Part shown: piece by piece, positions 34,401 through 44,155 of the stretch
Layout of the letters: every line of letters begins with the position of its first letter
Position numbering within the stretch: the stretch's first letter is position 1
Origin: Omphiscola glabra
Taxonomy: Eukaryota; Mollusca; Gastropoda; Lymnaeidae
Reading direction: 5' to 3'
Length of the DNA: 64,000 nt
NCBI GenBank assembly: GCA_964017045.1
Contig: OZ024794.1
Span: forward strand, 32,767,682 to 32,831,681
Made by a program: the position numbers and the translations under genes
Notes under the pieces: model-generated
Told to the model about the DNA's origin: nothing
The model's input: the letters and a program-made list of their open reading frames with translations, nothing else
The model's database searches: none

Positions 34401-36496
34401 AGATTGTTAAATAATTATGTGTGGTTTCTTTCATATAACAATGTGACAAATATCAACTAGAAGTTTAGAGAGGTGGTATCTTCTCCTTATAAGGCTAGCA
34501 CTACCTATATAAAGTTTTGTTACACAAATCTTTTTTTATTAAAACCATAAACTTCTAATCTGTAACAGTGCTGTCTGCATTTTTTTCTATTTTTCTCTAG
34601 AAAGTCTGTGAGCTGACCATCCAGAGATTCTATCTGTCATTGATGCTGTGGGACCTCTGGAATCAGAAATCTGTATGGGAGGTGGCAAACAGGTTTTCTC
34701 AGACGCGTGGTTTTATTCAGAATCTTCTCACCCAGGCTGCATCTTTTGCTTCATGCATTTTTCACTTCTGTAAGGTATAAAAATAAAGATTTATTACTAA
34801 ATACTGGAAAATTATCAAAATAAGTGTCAAGTGACTTATTTATTTTTATTTTTGGATGCTATTTACATATTTGAAACTTCATTAAAATAACTAATAAAGC
34901 ACATGTTGGGTAAGGAGGACTGGACCATTGTTTGGTCACTGAGCCATGAGGCTAGTCTTGGTTACCAGAAATGCTACTTATACAAAACAATAAATGATTT
35001 TTTTAAATTTCTCTTGTCCAGGAGTTGGAAGAGTTCTGGGCCTACCAAGAACTGCTCGATCATTTCATAAAAAAACTAACTTACTGTGTGAGCATAGAAT
35101 TATTACCACTCATGGAAATCCCAGGCGTTAAACTGGTAGGCTGCTAATTGTTTTTGTGTTATATGAAAGGAATTTGTTTAGAGTACATCTTTCAGCATGG
35201 TATTGAAACGTATTGCCATCTTCTTATTATTCAAATAGTTATTTTTTTTATGTTTAAAGTTTAATTGAACCTAAATTTAAAGATTTTATGGAAAATAATA
35301 AAATTAGGTATAATCTTCATTATTGTGTTTTTAAAAACTAAATATGCTTAATTAACTTAATTAACAATAATTTTTTTGTACCTTCAGTTATAAGATTATC
35401 AAAGTTAGTGTGGTAAAAGTAAACATTTTGGTTATAGAATCATTATATGCTGAGAATGATGCCAGCTGCCTACTGCATCTGTGCAAATCTTCCCATTGTT
35501 GATGGTATTCATTTGACACATCTTTGTTCAACAGGCAAGAGCAAAAATGTTGCATGCAGCTGGGTACAAGAGTATCTCAGTCCTTGCATCTGCTGACATC
35601 AACAGCCTGGTCCACAGCGTGGAGCACCTATCCAAGCGTACAGCTCAACAAATCATTGCAGCAGCCAAGGTGATTCATTGTTAAACCCTAGCACAGATAC
35701 TATATGCAGAGGATGGGATGAGACGTACTATATGCAGTTTAAGTGGATGGGATGAGACGTACTATGTGCAGTTTAAGTGGATGGGATGAGACGTACTATA
35801 TGCAGTTTAAGTGGATGGGATGAGACGTACTATGTGCAGTTTAAGAGGATGGGATGAGACGTACTATATGCAGTTTAAGAGGATGGGAGGAGATGTACTA
35901 TATGCAGTTTAAGTGGATGGGATGAGACGCATTATATGCAGTTTAAGAGGATGGGATGAGACATACTATATGCAGTTTAAGAGGATGGGATGAGACGTAC
36001 TATATGCAGTTTAAGAGGATGGGATAAGATGTACTATATGCAGTTTAAGTGGATGGGATGAGACGTACTATATGCAGTTTAAGAGGATGGAATGAGACGT
36101 ACTATGTGCAGTTTAAAAGGATGGGATGAGAACGTAGCATCAGGAACTACATTTTTACTTACCACTCTTTAAAAACCAAGGCAAAGTAAAACAAATAAAT
36201 AAAACATAAATTAATTTTTTTTTTTTTTAAATTTGAACTAAAAGCCTTTGCCATTTCTAAATATCACTTTAATGTCTTTATAAATTAAATTAGTGCCAAA
36301 ATGCAGATATATGGGCTCTGTTCAAATATTATTTTCCCATAAAGTTTTTGATTATTAACATTTTCTGGGCTCATTTTGAATTGGGTTATTTTTATGAACC
36401 ATTTATTTTCAGAACATGATTGAGGAGAAAAAAGCAGCTCTGCTGGAGGAGGTCGAGTCCTTGGTTAGCTTGCCAGGCAACATATCAGCAACATAG
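22463..36496 (+). CDS. HELQ: HELQ, superfamily 2 DNA repair helicase, complete 18-exon gene
   Basis: Exons: 22463-22627, 22974-23967, 24481-24659, 24904-25104, 25548-25623, 26390-26487, 27022-27129, 27472-27626, 27949-28188, 28461-28602, 28876-28980, 32557-32776, 33220-33377, 34122-34220, 34601-34774, 35022-35135, 35535-35669, 36413-36496. All phases join, giving 1148 residues (human about 1100). The N-terminal third is acidic and poorly conserved up to DIGPFYGLP. Helicase motifs: Q/I region [17 protein letters not shown] (Walker A about 410-415), DELH (512-515, split between exons 4 and 5), GMSATL (about 545-550), [16 protein letters not shown], and [10 protein letters not shown] (about 759-768). 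Then winged-helix, ratchet and C-terminal HHH segments ([20 protein letters not shown]). HELQ is a 3'-5' helicase acting at stalled forks with RAD51 paralogues and RPA. The exon 5 donor at 25624 was chosen because only it restores the motif III frame. A second in-frame ATG at 22472 is an alternative start. Intron 11 (3.6 kb) holds a transposon with its own gene. Confidence 0.95.
26052..26305 (-). mobile_element. Internally deleted LINE derivative joining endonuclease start to RT end
   Basis: One open minus-strand frame reads [15 protein letters not shown], then directly [17 protein letters not shown] and [14 protein letters not shown]. The first part matches the start of the endonuclease, and the second the C-terminus, of the LINE at 10.7-12.9 kb. 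About 1.8 kb of the parent is missing between them. Nucleotide matches extend on both sides (GACATGATTTTT at the 5' side; GGTGCTACAGCCC at the 3' side). It sits in HELQ intron 5, antisense to the gene. Confidence 0.75.
29098..29104. repeat. Left 7-bp target-site duplication of the HELQ intron 11 element
   Basis: CTTTGAG immediately precedes the left terminal inverted repeat; the identical CTTTGAG occurs at 32448-32454 immediately after the right one. Confidence 0.75.
29500..30180. repeat. Tandem duplication of about 335 bp inside the intron 11 element
   Basis: About 29500-29835 and 29845-30180 match over most of their length. Shared blocks include CAGAAAAATTATAGCT, ATATTTCAACAGTCA, TGAGCCCATTA and ACAAACATGGCTGGAACAGT. 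Divergence is noticeable (several substitutions and small gaps), so the duplication is not recent. It lies downstream of the element's minus-strand frames. Confidence 0.8.
30224..30229 (-). terminator. Candidate polyadenylation signal for the antisense gene of the intron 11 element
   Basis: AATAAA on the minus strand (TTTATT on plus), about 130 nt beyond the stop of the coiled-coil frame at 30357, in the right orientation to end that transcript. Confidence 0.35.
30357..30833 (-). CDS. Coiled-coil open frame in the intron 11 element, unknown function
   Basis: From ATG at 30833 the frame encodes 158 residues ([17 protein letters not shown]...). A basic start is followed by a short hydrophobic stretch ([18 protein letters not shown]), then heptad-like leucine-rich sequence ([48 protein letters not shown]) and a Lys/Arg-rich end. 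I do not recognise the family. The frame stays open upstream of this ATG back to about 30875, where CATAAG could serve as an acceptor. It may therefore be the last exon of the gene whose first exons lie at 31854-31001. A different frame is open across the stop ([14 protein letters not shown]..., ending [11 protein letters not shown]), suggesting a one-base shift near the end. Antisense to HELQ. Confidence 0.45.
   Translation of the reverse strand: MRHLNVKRRQPERFKAFISVIFIVDIVPNPVIVSINKEPLSCEVDELKLKLQQALDNAQLLSVRVNDLEIEKLQLHENISNFQEELNMLKVQLVNDEENRISSLNKIKHHKSKRKSVIRNLQQENTDFSVQFQLDYQRDNEIIEIKSKRQNKINESKH
30860..31854 (-). CDS. Small spliced antisense gene in the intron 11 element, unknown function
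   Basis: Exon 1 is 31854-31779 ([23 protein letters not shown] then LKCLV; donor GTAAGT). Exon 2 is 31284-31148 (TTTTAG acceptor; [32 protein letters not shown]; donor GTAATT). Exon 3 begins at 31027 after CTTTTCAG (LETWFSQIK). Phases join exactly (1, then 0). If exon 3 is read through, a 126-residue protein ends at TAA 30862-30860. If exon 3 uses the donor GTATGT after LETWFSQIK, splicing to CC at 30875 would join in frame to the coiled-coil frame for roughly 250 residues. [10 protein letters not shown] resembles the start of a SAP helix, but the rest of a SAP domain is absent. Unrecognised family. It lies entirely inside the transposon-like element. Confidence 0.5.
32448..32454. repeat. Right 7-bp target-site duplication of the HELQ intron 11 element
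   Basis: CTTTGAG, identical to 29098-29104, directly abutting the right terminal inverted repeat. Confidence 0.75.
35696..36130. repeat. 34-bp minisatellite in the last HELQ intron, about 12-13 copies
   Basis: The unit GGATGGGATGAGACGTACTA plus TATGCAGTTTAAGT is repeated with few changes (AAGT/AAGA, TATATG/TATGTG). It fills most of the first half of the intron 35670-36412, starting about 25 nt after the exon 17 donor. Length variation between individuals is likely. Confidence 0.95.
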
Positions 36497-37120
36497 TAAA
36501 AGTGGCAGTCTTTAATAAGTGACAATCCCCTCATGGCGATAACGCAAATGTGACCAGATATGGGAGATTACTTTTGTGTGCAATATAGACATTGTGTTTT
36601 TTTTGTTCCTGACCTGTTTTGCCCGCAAAGAGTCATGATTGACAGACACCACAGTTAAAGAGCTTTGAACAAAGATGATCAGGTCAGCAATCAAAGTCAC
36701 TGGGCAAAAGCACTACACTGGAGCCATTGTTGGAAAGATATGTCTGCTTTGAACAAAGCAGCACCAACTGCCCTATGGGTCCATGCTTGGGGAAATGATG
36801 AAGAAATAAGGAGACCTTGAATCTACCAACAACAGTCACCAATACAACAGTTGGTATTGCTTTTTGCAAGCTTGCAAGAAATGGAAATGCCAAGGATGAA
36901 ACAACACAGTGATAGTCTAAAAATTTAAACATGTTGGATTCTGTAACCAGGCAATGGAAACCATTTTTTTTACACATGGCAATTTTCTACTGGTGTTTAA
37001 TGCTTTGAAAATGGAGCCCATTATATGTGAAAGCATGTTGAATCTATAACTTAAAATCAACTGTTCTCATGTGGAAACCAATTATCCTTTTACCCACATG
37101 TTACATTAATGGGTGCCATA

Positions 37121-37264
37121 ATAGGCAAAGTGAGTATGAGCTATTCTTGTCAGATAAACTAGAAGGGCCATGGGATGGAATTAGTGTTAATCATAGGCAA
37201 AGTGAGTATGAGAAATTCTTGTCATATAAACTAGAGGGGCCATGGGATAAAATTAGTGTTGGTT
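37121..37264. repeat. 72-bp direct repeat, two copies
   Basis: Copies start at 37121 and 37193 (ATAGGCAAAGTGAGTATGAG, CTAGAAGGGCCATGGGAT). They lie downstream of HELQ, probably in its 3' UTR or just beyond. Confidence 0.85.
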
Positions 37265-37385
37265 AATCTGTTGACATGGTTGGGTGCCACATGGGGTAGT
37301 TGGGCTAATTCATGACAAAAAAACCCCCTGAAATGTAAAGGAGGAAGTGTAAGTGTTTGAGCTTGGCGTACTATGTTTATGTTAA

Positions 37386-37391
37386 CAATAA
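37386..37391 (+). terminator. Candidate HELQ polyadenylation signal
   Basis: AATAAA in AACAATAAATTG, about 890 nt after the HELQ stop. It is the first canonical plus-strand hexamer I noticed in this stretch. A distal assignment is uncertain. Confidence 0.25.
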
Positions 37392-37559
37392 ATTGTTCAT
37401 AAGGGCTGCCCAGTCAGAAGTAAAACTGAAGACAGCGACATGTTAGATTATCAGACTTCACAAAACTAGAATTAATGTTTTGTTACTGCAACCATATTGC
37501 TACCTCAAGGACGTGCTACCATCAGGACTTTTTACACACACACTACAGCTGACATGTTA

Positions 37560-37830
37560 AAATGATGGCATATTAGCACACGGACCTGCTACCACTCTGA
37601 CCTGCTACCACACTGACCTGTTGCACCACTGTCATGTTACTACACTGACATGTTGCCACACAGAAATGTCACCCATGCAGAAATGTCACCCATGCAGAAA
37701 TGTCACCCATGCAGAAATGTTACCACACTGACATGTTATAACATTGACATTGGTTTGACGTGCTACCACTTTGACATTTAATGAGCTTTCATGTTACCAC
37801 CATTACATGCTACCACAACATATGTTAGCA
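37560..37830. repeat. Degenerate ACC/ATG-rich short tandem repeats
   Basis: A 17-bp unit CCCATGCAGAAATGTCA occurs about four times at 37662-37720. It sits within a longer stretch built on variants of GACATGTTACCACACT. No coding potential recognised. Surrounding 36.5-38.8 kb has no other gene. Confidence 0.75.
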
Positions 37831-38788
37831 AAGTGACACTGACTTACCTAATTGACATATTTTTTATTATTGTCATAGAATCTGATTATTAACTGACTCT
37901 AATACTCATCCTGCCATGTCATTACACAAAACCTGGCAGAAAACACACCTGACACATTCCCTACATCAGCTTTTGAATATGCAAAAAGAGTGATAGCAAA
38001 ATTATAATCTTTCCATTAACAAATTTATCAATTACTAATTTGATTTTAATTATCAATGCGGTACATTTATTATTTTCTTCTCTATTTTGTGTTATGAAAA
38101 AAGTTGTGACTTTACACCCACATCTAAAATTTTAATTTAAAAAATTCTTTATCTTTACTATTATATTACGTCCTACAGTGAGCTGCACAAAGTATGTGCA
38201 GCGTACATCACATAATTTAAAAAAATGTTTTATTACCAGGTACCATTGTGTCATTCAGACGTCTAATTTCAAAAGTACAAATTAAAAAAACTTTACTGAT
38301 TTCATTTGTGGAGGAATAATGGGGGTTAATTGGATCCAGCTGTGAATATTATCCACACATCATATTTACTATTTCTTGAACTGCAAGTAAATGCAGTCTA
38401 AGCCTTCAAATTTCAAAGCTGGTTTGACAATGGTGAATTTTTCTGTCTTACATTACAAGCACTGGCAAATTTTGAATTGTTAGGTACATCACAACATTAT
38501 CAGCTGTAAGTCTACAAAATATGTTTTGTCCCTACATGTGTTCACCATCACTCTGTATCACCATATCCTCAGCAGATCATACCCTTTGAGACTTTCACCA
38601 CAGCTTGTTTTGTCTGTAACGCCTTGATTAACATTTTATCAAATATTTTTCATTGACCATTTTCAATAATGTTTTTAAGTGATAAAAAAAAATAATAATT
38701 CCTGATTCCACTAATGCTTATGTTTAAAAAAAATTTAGAACAATTAACAGTCAACTGTTCTTTGTTATTCTTATAAAAATAGTTTTAT

Positions 38789-38997
38789 TCAGTTTTCAAA
38801 AAATTCACCAGTAGCAGTGACCTTAGAGCAAGATCTATTGTGTAACATCTGCTCGTTCACATGTATATGACCGGAAGTGGACTGGGGGCGTGGGATTTTG
38901 TTTTCAGCCAAGATCACAGATAACCTGACAATGAGACATTCATAAAACAAAAGAGTTACACTGTTTCCTGGCCTTGTGGTAGGGAAGTTGCTAGCCA
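38789..38997 (-). other. Possible orphan terminal exon, unknown gene
   Basis: On the minus strand a TTTCATTTCAG acceptor is followed by an open stretch of about 69 codons (GCT AGC AAC onward: ASNFPTTRPGNSVTLLFYEC ... ATGEFFEN) to a TGA that overlaps an AATAAAA signal (about 38787 downward). This is the arrangement of a last exon. No partner exon or known family was recognised, and it could be chance. 39.0-40.5 kb holds no other gene, only AT-rich DNA with TATC/TATA microsatellite near 39990-40010. Confidence 0.2.
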
Positions 38998-40543
38998 CTG
39001 AAATGTATCTGCTTTCATTATCTTAAGATAAATCTGGAATTACTTATATCTTTTTTTTTTTAAAAATACAAACAACACTTTTTCACCTTTAAAAGAAATT
39101 TTACGAATAAGATAATTTTTGTATTCACCAATTGTTACAATGGTATTATCTCCAAGTTGTCAAACTGAATAATATACTCATTTATTATTGTATAATATAT
39201 TAAAATATGTTATTTGACTCGTATCAATTTATGGTCTTAACCAATGCAAGATGTGCCAGCCTTTAAGCAATACAGCCAACCAGCGGCTCCCAAAATGATT
39301 TGTTAGCCGATAGAATTTATACAAATACAATGGCGCTTTGCTCAAAGAAGGCTACCAACACCTGATTGTACCTGTGACAAATCTTATAATTATTGAGCAT
39401 ACGCTGTGGAGATTCAATAAGTTATTTAGAAAGTATTTAATATATCAGTTCAGTTTATATTTATTTCTTTTAAAAATGGTGTTGAAATGATTGACTCGCA
39501 AGTCACTATTATCTCCTGAAATGATTCATCACTATCAATTGAAGGGGTCATTTCAACATCGCACTTAAGTCACATTTAAAAAAAAAATTGAGCTTGGGGC
39601 AGTTTCATTACAATCTGAGGGAGACAATCATGTTAAACCCAAGAGATAGTGTGCTGGTGACGAATTAAGCGAGTTATTCCAATTTAAAAGTAAGTTTTTC
39701 AGTGCACTCCCGAACCTAAGTCCAATCTTTTACTAATAAGCAAAAACAGTTTTTGGTGTTTTTCTCAAAATGTTTCAAATGTGACTTAGGTATGATGTTG
39801 AATTGACCCCTTCAATTTTTCAACAATTTTTTTAAATGGTTTCACCTGCTAAATCCAACTGAAGCCTAAAAGTAGATTATTAGCACCTTGAGGCAAAGCC
39901 TGTGTACTAAATTTCAGCCATGCAGTATCCTGCGACATGCCAAATCTGAATGGCCAAAATACATACATATGTTTATTTATTTATATATATATCTATCTAT
40001 ATTTTCTCTATATATACACACATTCATATACATGTATACATTATACATTACACATGGACCCATTGAAGTTTATCAAAACTTGTCCGAATGTAAATAAAGG
40101 AAGGTAATTAATTTTTTTTTTAAATGAAACTTTTCACACATTTCAAAATAAAAATATTCTCACTTGAGAAAAAGATAGAACATTACATTAAATTTAAATT
40201 AGTTCCGCCTTATTTCAATATTCATTTTTTTTTCACAGCCTTCAAATACTGAATATGTGTGTGGTTTTTTGAAAAATATATAGTTTTTTAGAAAGAATAC
40301 TTTTAAATTTTAATTCAAAAATGAAAAATAAAAGATAGTTTCTTCAGACACAGGTTAATTCTATTCAATATGCTGAATTAATACAACTTCCTCGTTTGCA
40401 ATCGTCACACGTTTAGATAAAAATCGTCGTGAATTGAATGCCAATAGAAATAGTCGATACTTTAGATCAGAAGAGATGTGGACAGCTAAAAAATTGGACA
40501 GTCAGGTTCTAAATTAATTGCTTTGTGTGACAAAAACATAACG

Positions 40544-41650
40544 TCATTGAGGAAAATGGATGTACTTTGGGAAGTTGTGACTGCATCTGTTGGCGTAGAC
40601 AAGTTCCTCCATGGACGTCTGAGCCGCCTGAAACTCATCGGGAATGAAGATTGAATGTCGAGCATTGACCTTGCGGTGCAGCACGAGCAGACGCGCTTTC
40701 CACTGCCAGGGAAATGACCGCACCATGCACATGATCGCCTCGGAGTAAACCTTGTCCCAGAAGACAAAGACCGGAGCGTTGACCAGACACGAGATGAAGC
40801 CGAGGAACATAGTGATGTGCTCTATTATTTTACCCGTCCTTAAGGGGACGAGGGCGTCGTAGACCAGGCGGTGGCCCACGAAGTAAGGCAGCCAGAAGAC
40901 GATGTACACCACTGTGAAACTGAAAGCCATCTTCACGCTGGAGACCCGCTGCAGGAAAAGCGCGGACGCGTCGGCACTGTACATGCTAGTCCTCCGGCAT
41001 TGCGCCTGCCTCCTGTCGTCTCTGGCGAGTCGGACGAAAGTGAGGACGTAGAGCACGAGGGCCAGCCCCAAGCACATGGGCATCGTCACGACGGTCGTCC
41101 AGTACACGAAATTCGGGGCCAGGATGAAGTAGTGGTAGCAGTGCTTGTCCCGCTGGTATAGCAGCAGCGTGCTCCAGCGCATGATGGGCAGGGTCGACAG
41201 CATGATGACCCCGAGCCAGATGAGGTTCACGGCGGCGCCCGTGTTCTCTAGTGTCATAAAGTTGCGGTACACCAGCGGCGACATGACGGCGATGTACCGG
41301 TCGACGGACAGCATCAGGATGGTATAGTTAATGCCGCATAGTACGGCGTTGATGCTTGTGATCCAGACTACGCAGAGGTACCGGTACTCCATGATGAACT
41401 CATGGATCAGCACGGCTACAGGCAGGTTGATGCCACCGAGGATGAGGCCGGCGATGGCGAGGCTCATGATGTAGACTGTCGTGTTCATGAGCCCCCCGGG
41501 GTACAGGATAATGGCGGCGATGAGCATGAAGTTGGTGAAGACAATGACGGGAGCGATGAGGGCGCCGCCGAGTACATAGGCGGAATGGAGGAGAATGCTC
41601 TCGTCGCTCAAGTCCTCGCTAGTCACTTGGTGGGATGTGTTAAATATCAT
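40544..41650 (-). CDS. Class A (rhodopsin-like) GPCR 1, divergent member of the cluster
   Basis: 368 residues from ATG 41650 (MIFNTSHQVT, with an N-glycosylation site), 45 nt after a strong acceptor (TTTCTTTTCCAG, exon from 41695). Upstream frame is intron sequence. Seven hydrophobic segments: TM1 N40; TM3 Cys93 (YLCVVW) pairing with loop Cys171 (CYHY); VDRYIAVMSPL (DRY 117-119); TM6 VFWLPYF; TM7 ending NAPVF (291-295); post-helix-8 PWQWK (314-318). Odd points: the conserved TM2 aspartate is Gly68 (SLAIAG), and the TM7 tyrosine is Phe. Loop 3 is longer and Arg-rich (RDDRRQAQCRR). Coding DNA is GC-rich compared with its flanks. It couples to G proteins at the plasma membrane by family inference; ligand unknown. 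The most distant of the five. Confidence 0.88.
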   Translation of the reverse strand: MIFNTSHQVTSEDLSDESILLHSAYVLGGALIAPVIVFTNFMLIAAIILYPGGLMNTTVYIMSLAIAGLILGGINLPVAVLIHEFIMEYRYLCVVWITSINAVLCGINYTILMLSVDRYIAVMSPLVYRNFMTLENTGAAVNLIWLGVIMLSTLPIMRWSTLLLYQRDKHCYHYFILAPNFVYWTTVVTMPMCLGLALVLYVLTFVRLARDDRRQAQCRRTSMYSADASALFLQRVSSVKMAFSFTVVYIVFWLPYFVGHRLVYDALVPLRTGKIIEHITMFLGFISCLVNAPVFVFWDKVYSEAIMCMVRSFPWQWKARLLVLHRKVNARHSIFIPDEFQAAQTSMEELVYANRCSHNFPKYIHFPQ

Positions 41651-41687
41651 TTCACGGCAAAAGCGGGTCTCTCTACACGCTGGGTTT

Positions 41688-41700
41688 CCCGGGCCCTGGA
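41688..41700 (-). promoter_or_regulatory. 3' splice site before GPCR 1 coding exon
   Basis: CTATCCATTTCTTTTCCAG then GGCCCGG on the minus strand marks an acceptor at 41696-41697, so the gene has at least one upstream 5' UTR exon. This decides the start at 41650. Confidence 0.55.
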
Positions 41701-42159
41701 AAAGAAATGGATAGTAACGCACACTCATGGGGTTAACACAGATATCAAATAAACACGCGTATTCAAACCTATAAAAAAAAACACCGCACACACGAATACC
41801 CCCATAAAACTATAAAAAATACATTGTATACCCCCATAAAACTATAACAATACGCTGGTATACCCCACCAAAGGTATAACATAATTTGGTGTTCGACACA
41901 AAACTAAAACACACGTTGGTATGGAACACAAAAAATATAACATATTTATGTATTCCGCGCGAACCTATTCTATACAATGGCATCCTACCGATATCTAGAA
42001 CAGTTTTTTTGTTGTTCTCAACTTTCGAATTAAACAGTAGAGGGAAACGTCTTTATATTAATTGTAACTTAATTGTAACTTGTATCTGACCAAAAGCTCA
42101 TTCATCCAAACATGTAAACATAATTTCCCCCAACTTAACAATCACGTGGTACAGAACCT

Positions 42160-42767
42160 TGACCATTTACTGAAAATGTCGCATAAGAGATGGAGTCGGT
42201 GGGCCGTCGAGCGCGAGCTCTTAATGCCCCCCCCCGGCGCTCCCCCACACAAACCAGAGCACTGAAGGACTTAACCCGACTCCAGCCCGTGCGGGAGTTC
42301 GCCGGGAACCTCCCCCTTGACCTAGGGGAGGCCCGGTCGACCGAGGACGCTGCGTTTAAAGCGTCCGCAGTTAACTCTCTGTGGGTCAGGACGGCTTTGC
42401 TTCCACTCCGGGGGTTGGTGTTGCGTTACCACTCCCCACCGCCCAGGGAGTCTTTCGGTCGGGACGTTGGTAGTGGCGGGACGAAACGGTTGCCTAGGAG
42501 CGGCTTTCTCACGGCCGCGTAGCTAAAATCATCAACATGGGTTTTAGTGACCACCCAAGTTTCATATCCATTAACAGCAACTAGTAATCATGTTAGTGGC
42601 AGCTCCCGTTGCGTTGGGAGTCATGCGTTTGGCCGGGGTTTTTTTTAGCTTCGGGTGGACAAGTCCCCCTACTAGTCTGCCACGCCGCGAAGAGGCAAAA
42701 CCCCATGTGGACGCCCTCGAGTTTCCTCGAAGACGCTGCCGCTTACGCAGCACAGTGACCATTTACT
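42160..42767. mobile_element. GC-rich 584-bp insert flanked by a 12-bp direct repeat, unclassified
   Basis: TGACCATTTACT occurs at 42160-42171 and again at 42756-42767. The 584 bp between them are strikingly GC- and CpG-rich (for example GGTCGACCGAGGACGCTGCG, CACGGCCGCGTAGC) within AT-rich DNA. The arrangement fits a retroposon with target-site duplication: an unusual SINE or a LINE 5' UTR piece. There is no poly-A or simple tail at either end, no tRNA-like boxes I could recognise and no convincing frame. Orientation unknown. Confidence 0.5.
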
Positions 42768-42794
42768 AAATAATTCCATTTAATAAACAATTAA

Positions 42795-43395
42795 GCCTTC
42801 TTGGTACGGTTGGACCAATCTATCGGCCTAGGGTGGAGTGGCCAACAAGACGGATGTCCTATCTATCGGCCCGTTTATTAGAGCCTCGAGATTGGCTGGC
42901 TAGTCTTCTTACCAGCGAATCAGATTGCTCCTTACATATTCCTGCACATCCCCGCATTGTAATTGGCGGCCTATGTTGACAGTTAACTAGCTTTTGTTGT
43001 GTTCATGAATTTTTGTGTGTGTGTGGCAAGTAATATTGTAAAAATCAGTGATACTGATCAAACTATCCATAGTGATTTTGATATTTTACCACTGAATCTG
43101 ACACTGAAACCGATGAAAACAACTAGGAAAGTAATGAAGACTATCAAAATGAGAGTAATGGTAATGTTGCGAACTCTTGGTTTAGTATAAGGGTCCTCAA
43201 CTGGATGGAGAAGACCCCTCTGAATTTTTAGACAACATAGGTCCTATAATTAAATAGGCAGCCCATTTGAGTAATGCTATTATTTTTTTTTACTAAATAT
43301 CACTCAAATTTTTATGACAGAGTCAAACAGGTATGCAGACATCTTTCGATATCAAAATGAAAGAAGGGATCACCCCCTACTTTTTTTCAGCCGGA
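42795..43395 (+). mobile_element. PiggyBac-like relic, N-terminal end (copy B)
   Basis: It begins directly after a TTAA (42791-42794), the piggyBac target site, with CCTTCTTGG-type terminal sequence. Further in, plus-strand frames show an acidic stretch (ESDTETDENN, ESNEDYQNESNGN), then AHLSNAI, and after frameshifts FMTESNRYADIFRYQNERR. ETNRYA-like sequence is typical of the piggyBac transposase N-terminal region. Matches copy A at 20420-20985 in inverse orientation. Stops and shifts make it dead; the catalytic part is absent. Confidence 0.55.
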
Positions 43396-43948
43396 ACATC
43401 GATCAAATTCAACGCCGCGTTGTTTCCGAAAATGACATTGCAATTTGCGATCTTTGAGTATGAGGTGGGTTTTGTGTGTGTGTGTGTGTTTGTGTTTAAA
43501 TCCTTCAATTAAAATGTAATAATTCCTAAGATGTTATAAGACTCATTGTCTCTCATAAAACTTGCTGACATGGGAAATGTTGTAGTGATAACACCAACCT
43601 GACAAACAATCGTCAGAAGCGGCACTGAGCACGATAACACCAACAGACTTCCCAGTCCGCGTGGATAGAAGAAATCCTGAACGGATACATTTTTATATAT
43701 TCTTGTTAAGGTCAAATTTTAGACAAGAAAGAGGGGGGGGGGGAGTTCATCACCCCCCACACCCCACCCATAAATTTCCCACAACACAAGGTTCTAGTTC
43801 TCAATATGGTTGGAAAATAGACACCTTACATGGTAAAATCCAGACTCTTGGTGGTAAAATCAAGATATCACGATGTCAACACGACACCTCGCATATGATA
43901 CAAACAAATTACAAGCGAATGGGGGGCCAGGCAAATAACTCTCTTCTG

Positions 43949-44155
43949 CAGAGGCGTAGCTAAGAGTGTTTGGCGCCCGGGGACAAAATTCGCGCCCGGG
44001 GACAAGATTCATTTTAAAGCGCCATCTTTTCCTTTTTTCAACTCTCAAACCCATTATTTTCATCAATAAAATAATACCAAAGCACATTTTGGCGCCCCTA
44101 ACTAGCTGGTGCCCGGGTACATCTGTACCTCCCTGCCCCCCACGCTACGCCTCTG
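43949..44155. mobile_element. hAT-type MITE, 207 bp, with perfect TIRs and TSD
   Basis: Terminal inverted repeats CAGAGGCGTAGC (43949-43960) and GCTACGCCTCTG (44144-44155) are perfect over 12 bp. They are flanked by an exact 8-bp duplication CTCTTCTG (43941-43948 and 44156-44163), the hAT signature. The interior repeats GCGCCCGGGGACAA-type sequence near both ends. There is no coding capacity, so it is non-autonomous. Confidence 0.9.

Noticed and set aside
36684..36977. Minus-strand frame of 97 codons after the HELQ stop
   Set aside because: Opposite the likely HELQ 3' UTR, with no family resemblance or splice signals.
40871..41752. Plus-strand open frames opposite GPCR 1, and similar ones opposite GPCR 2-5
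   Set aside because: Shadows of GC-rich receptor coding DNA; translations are low-complexity and lack family motifs.
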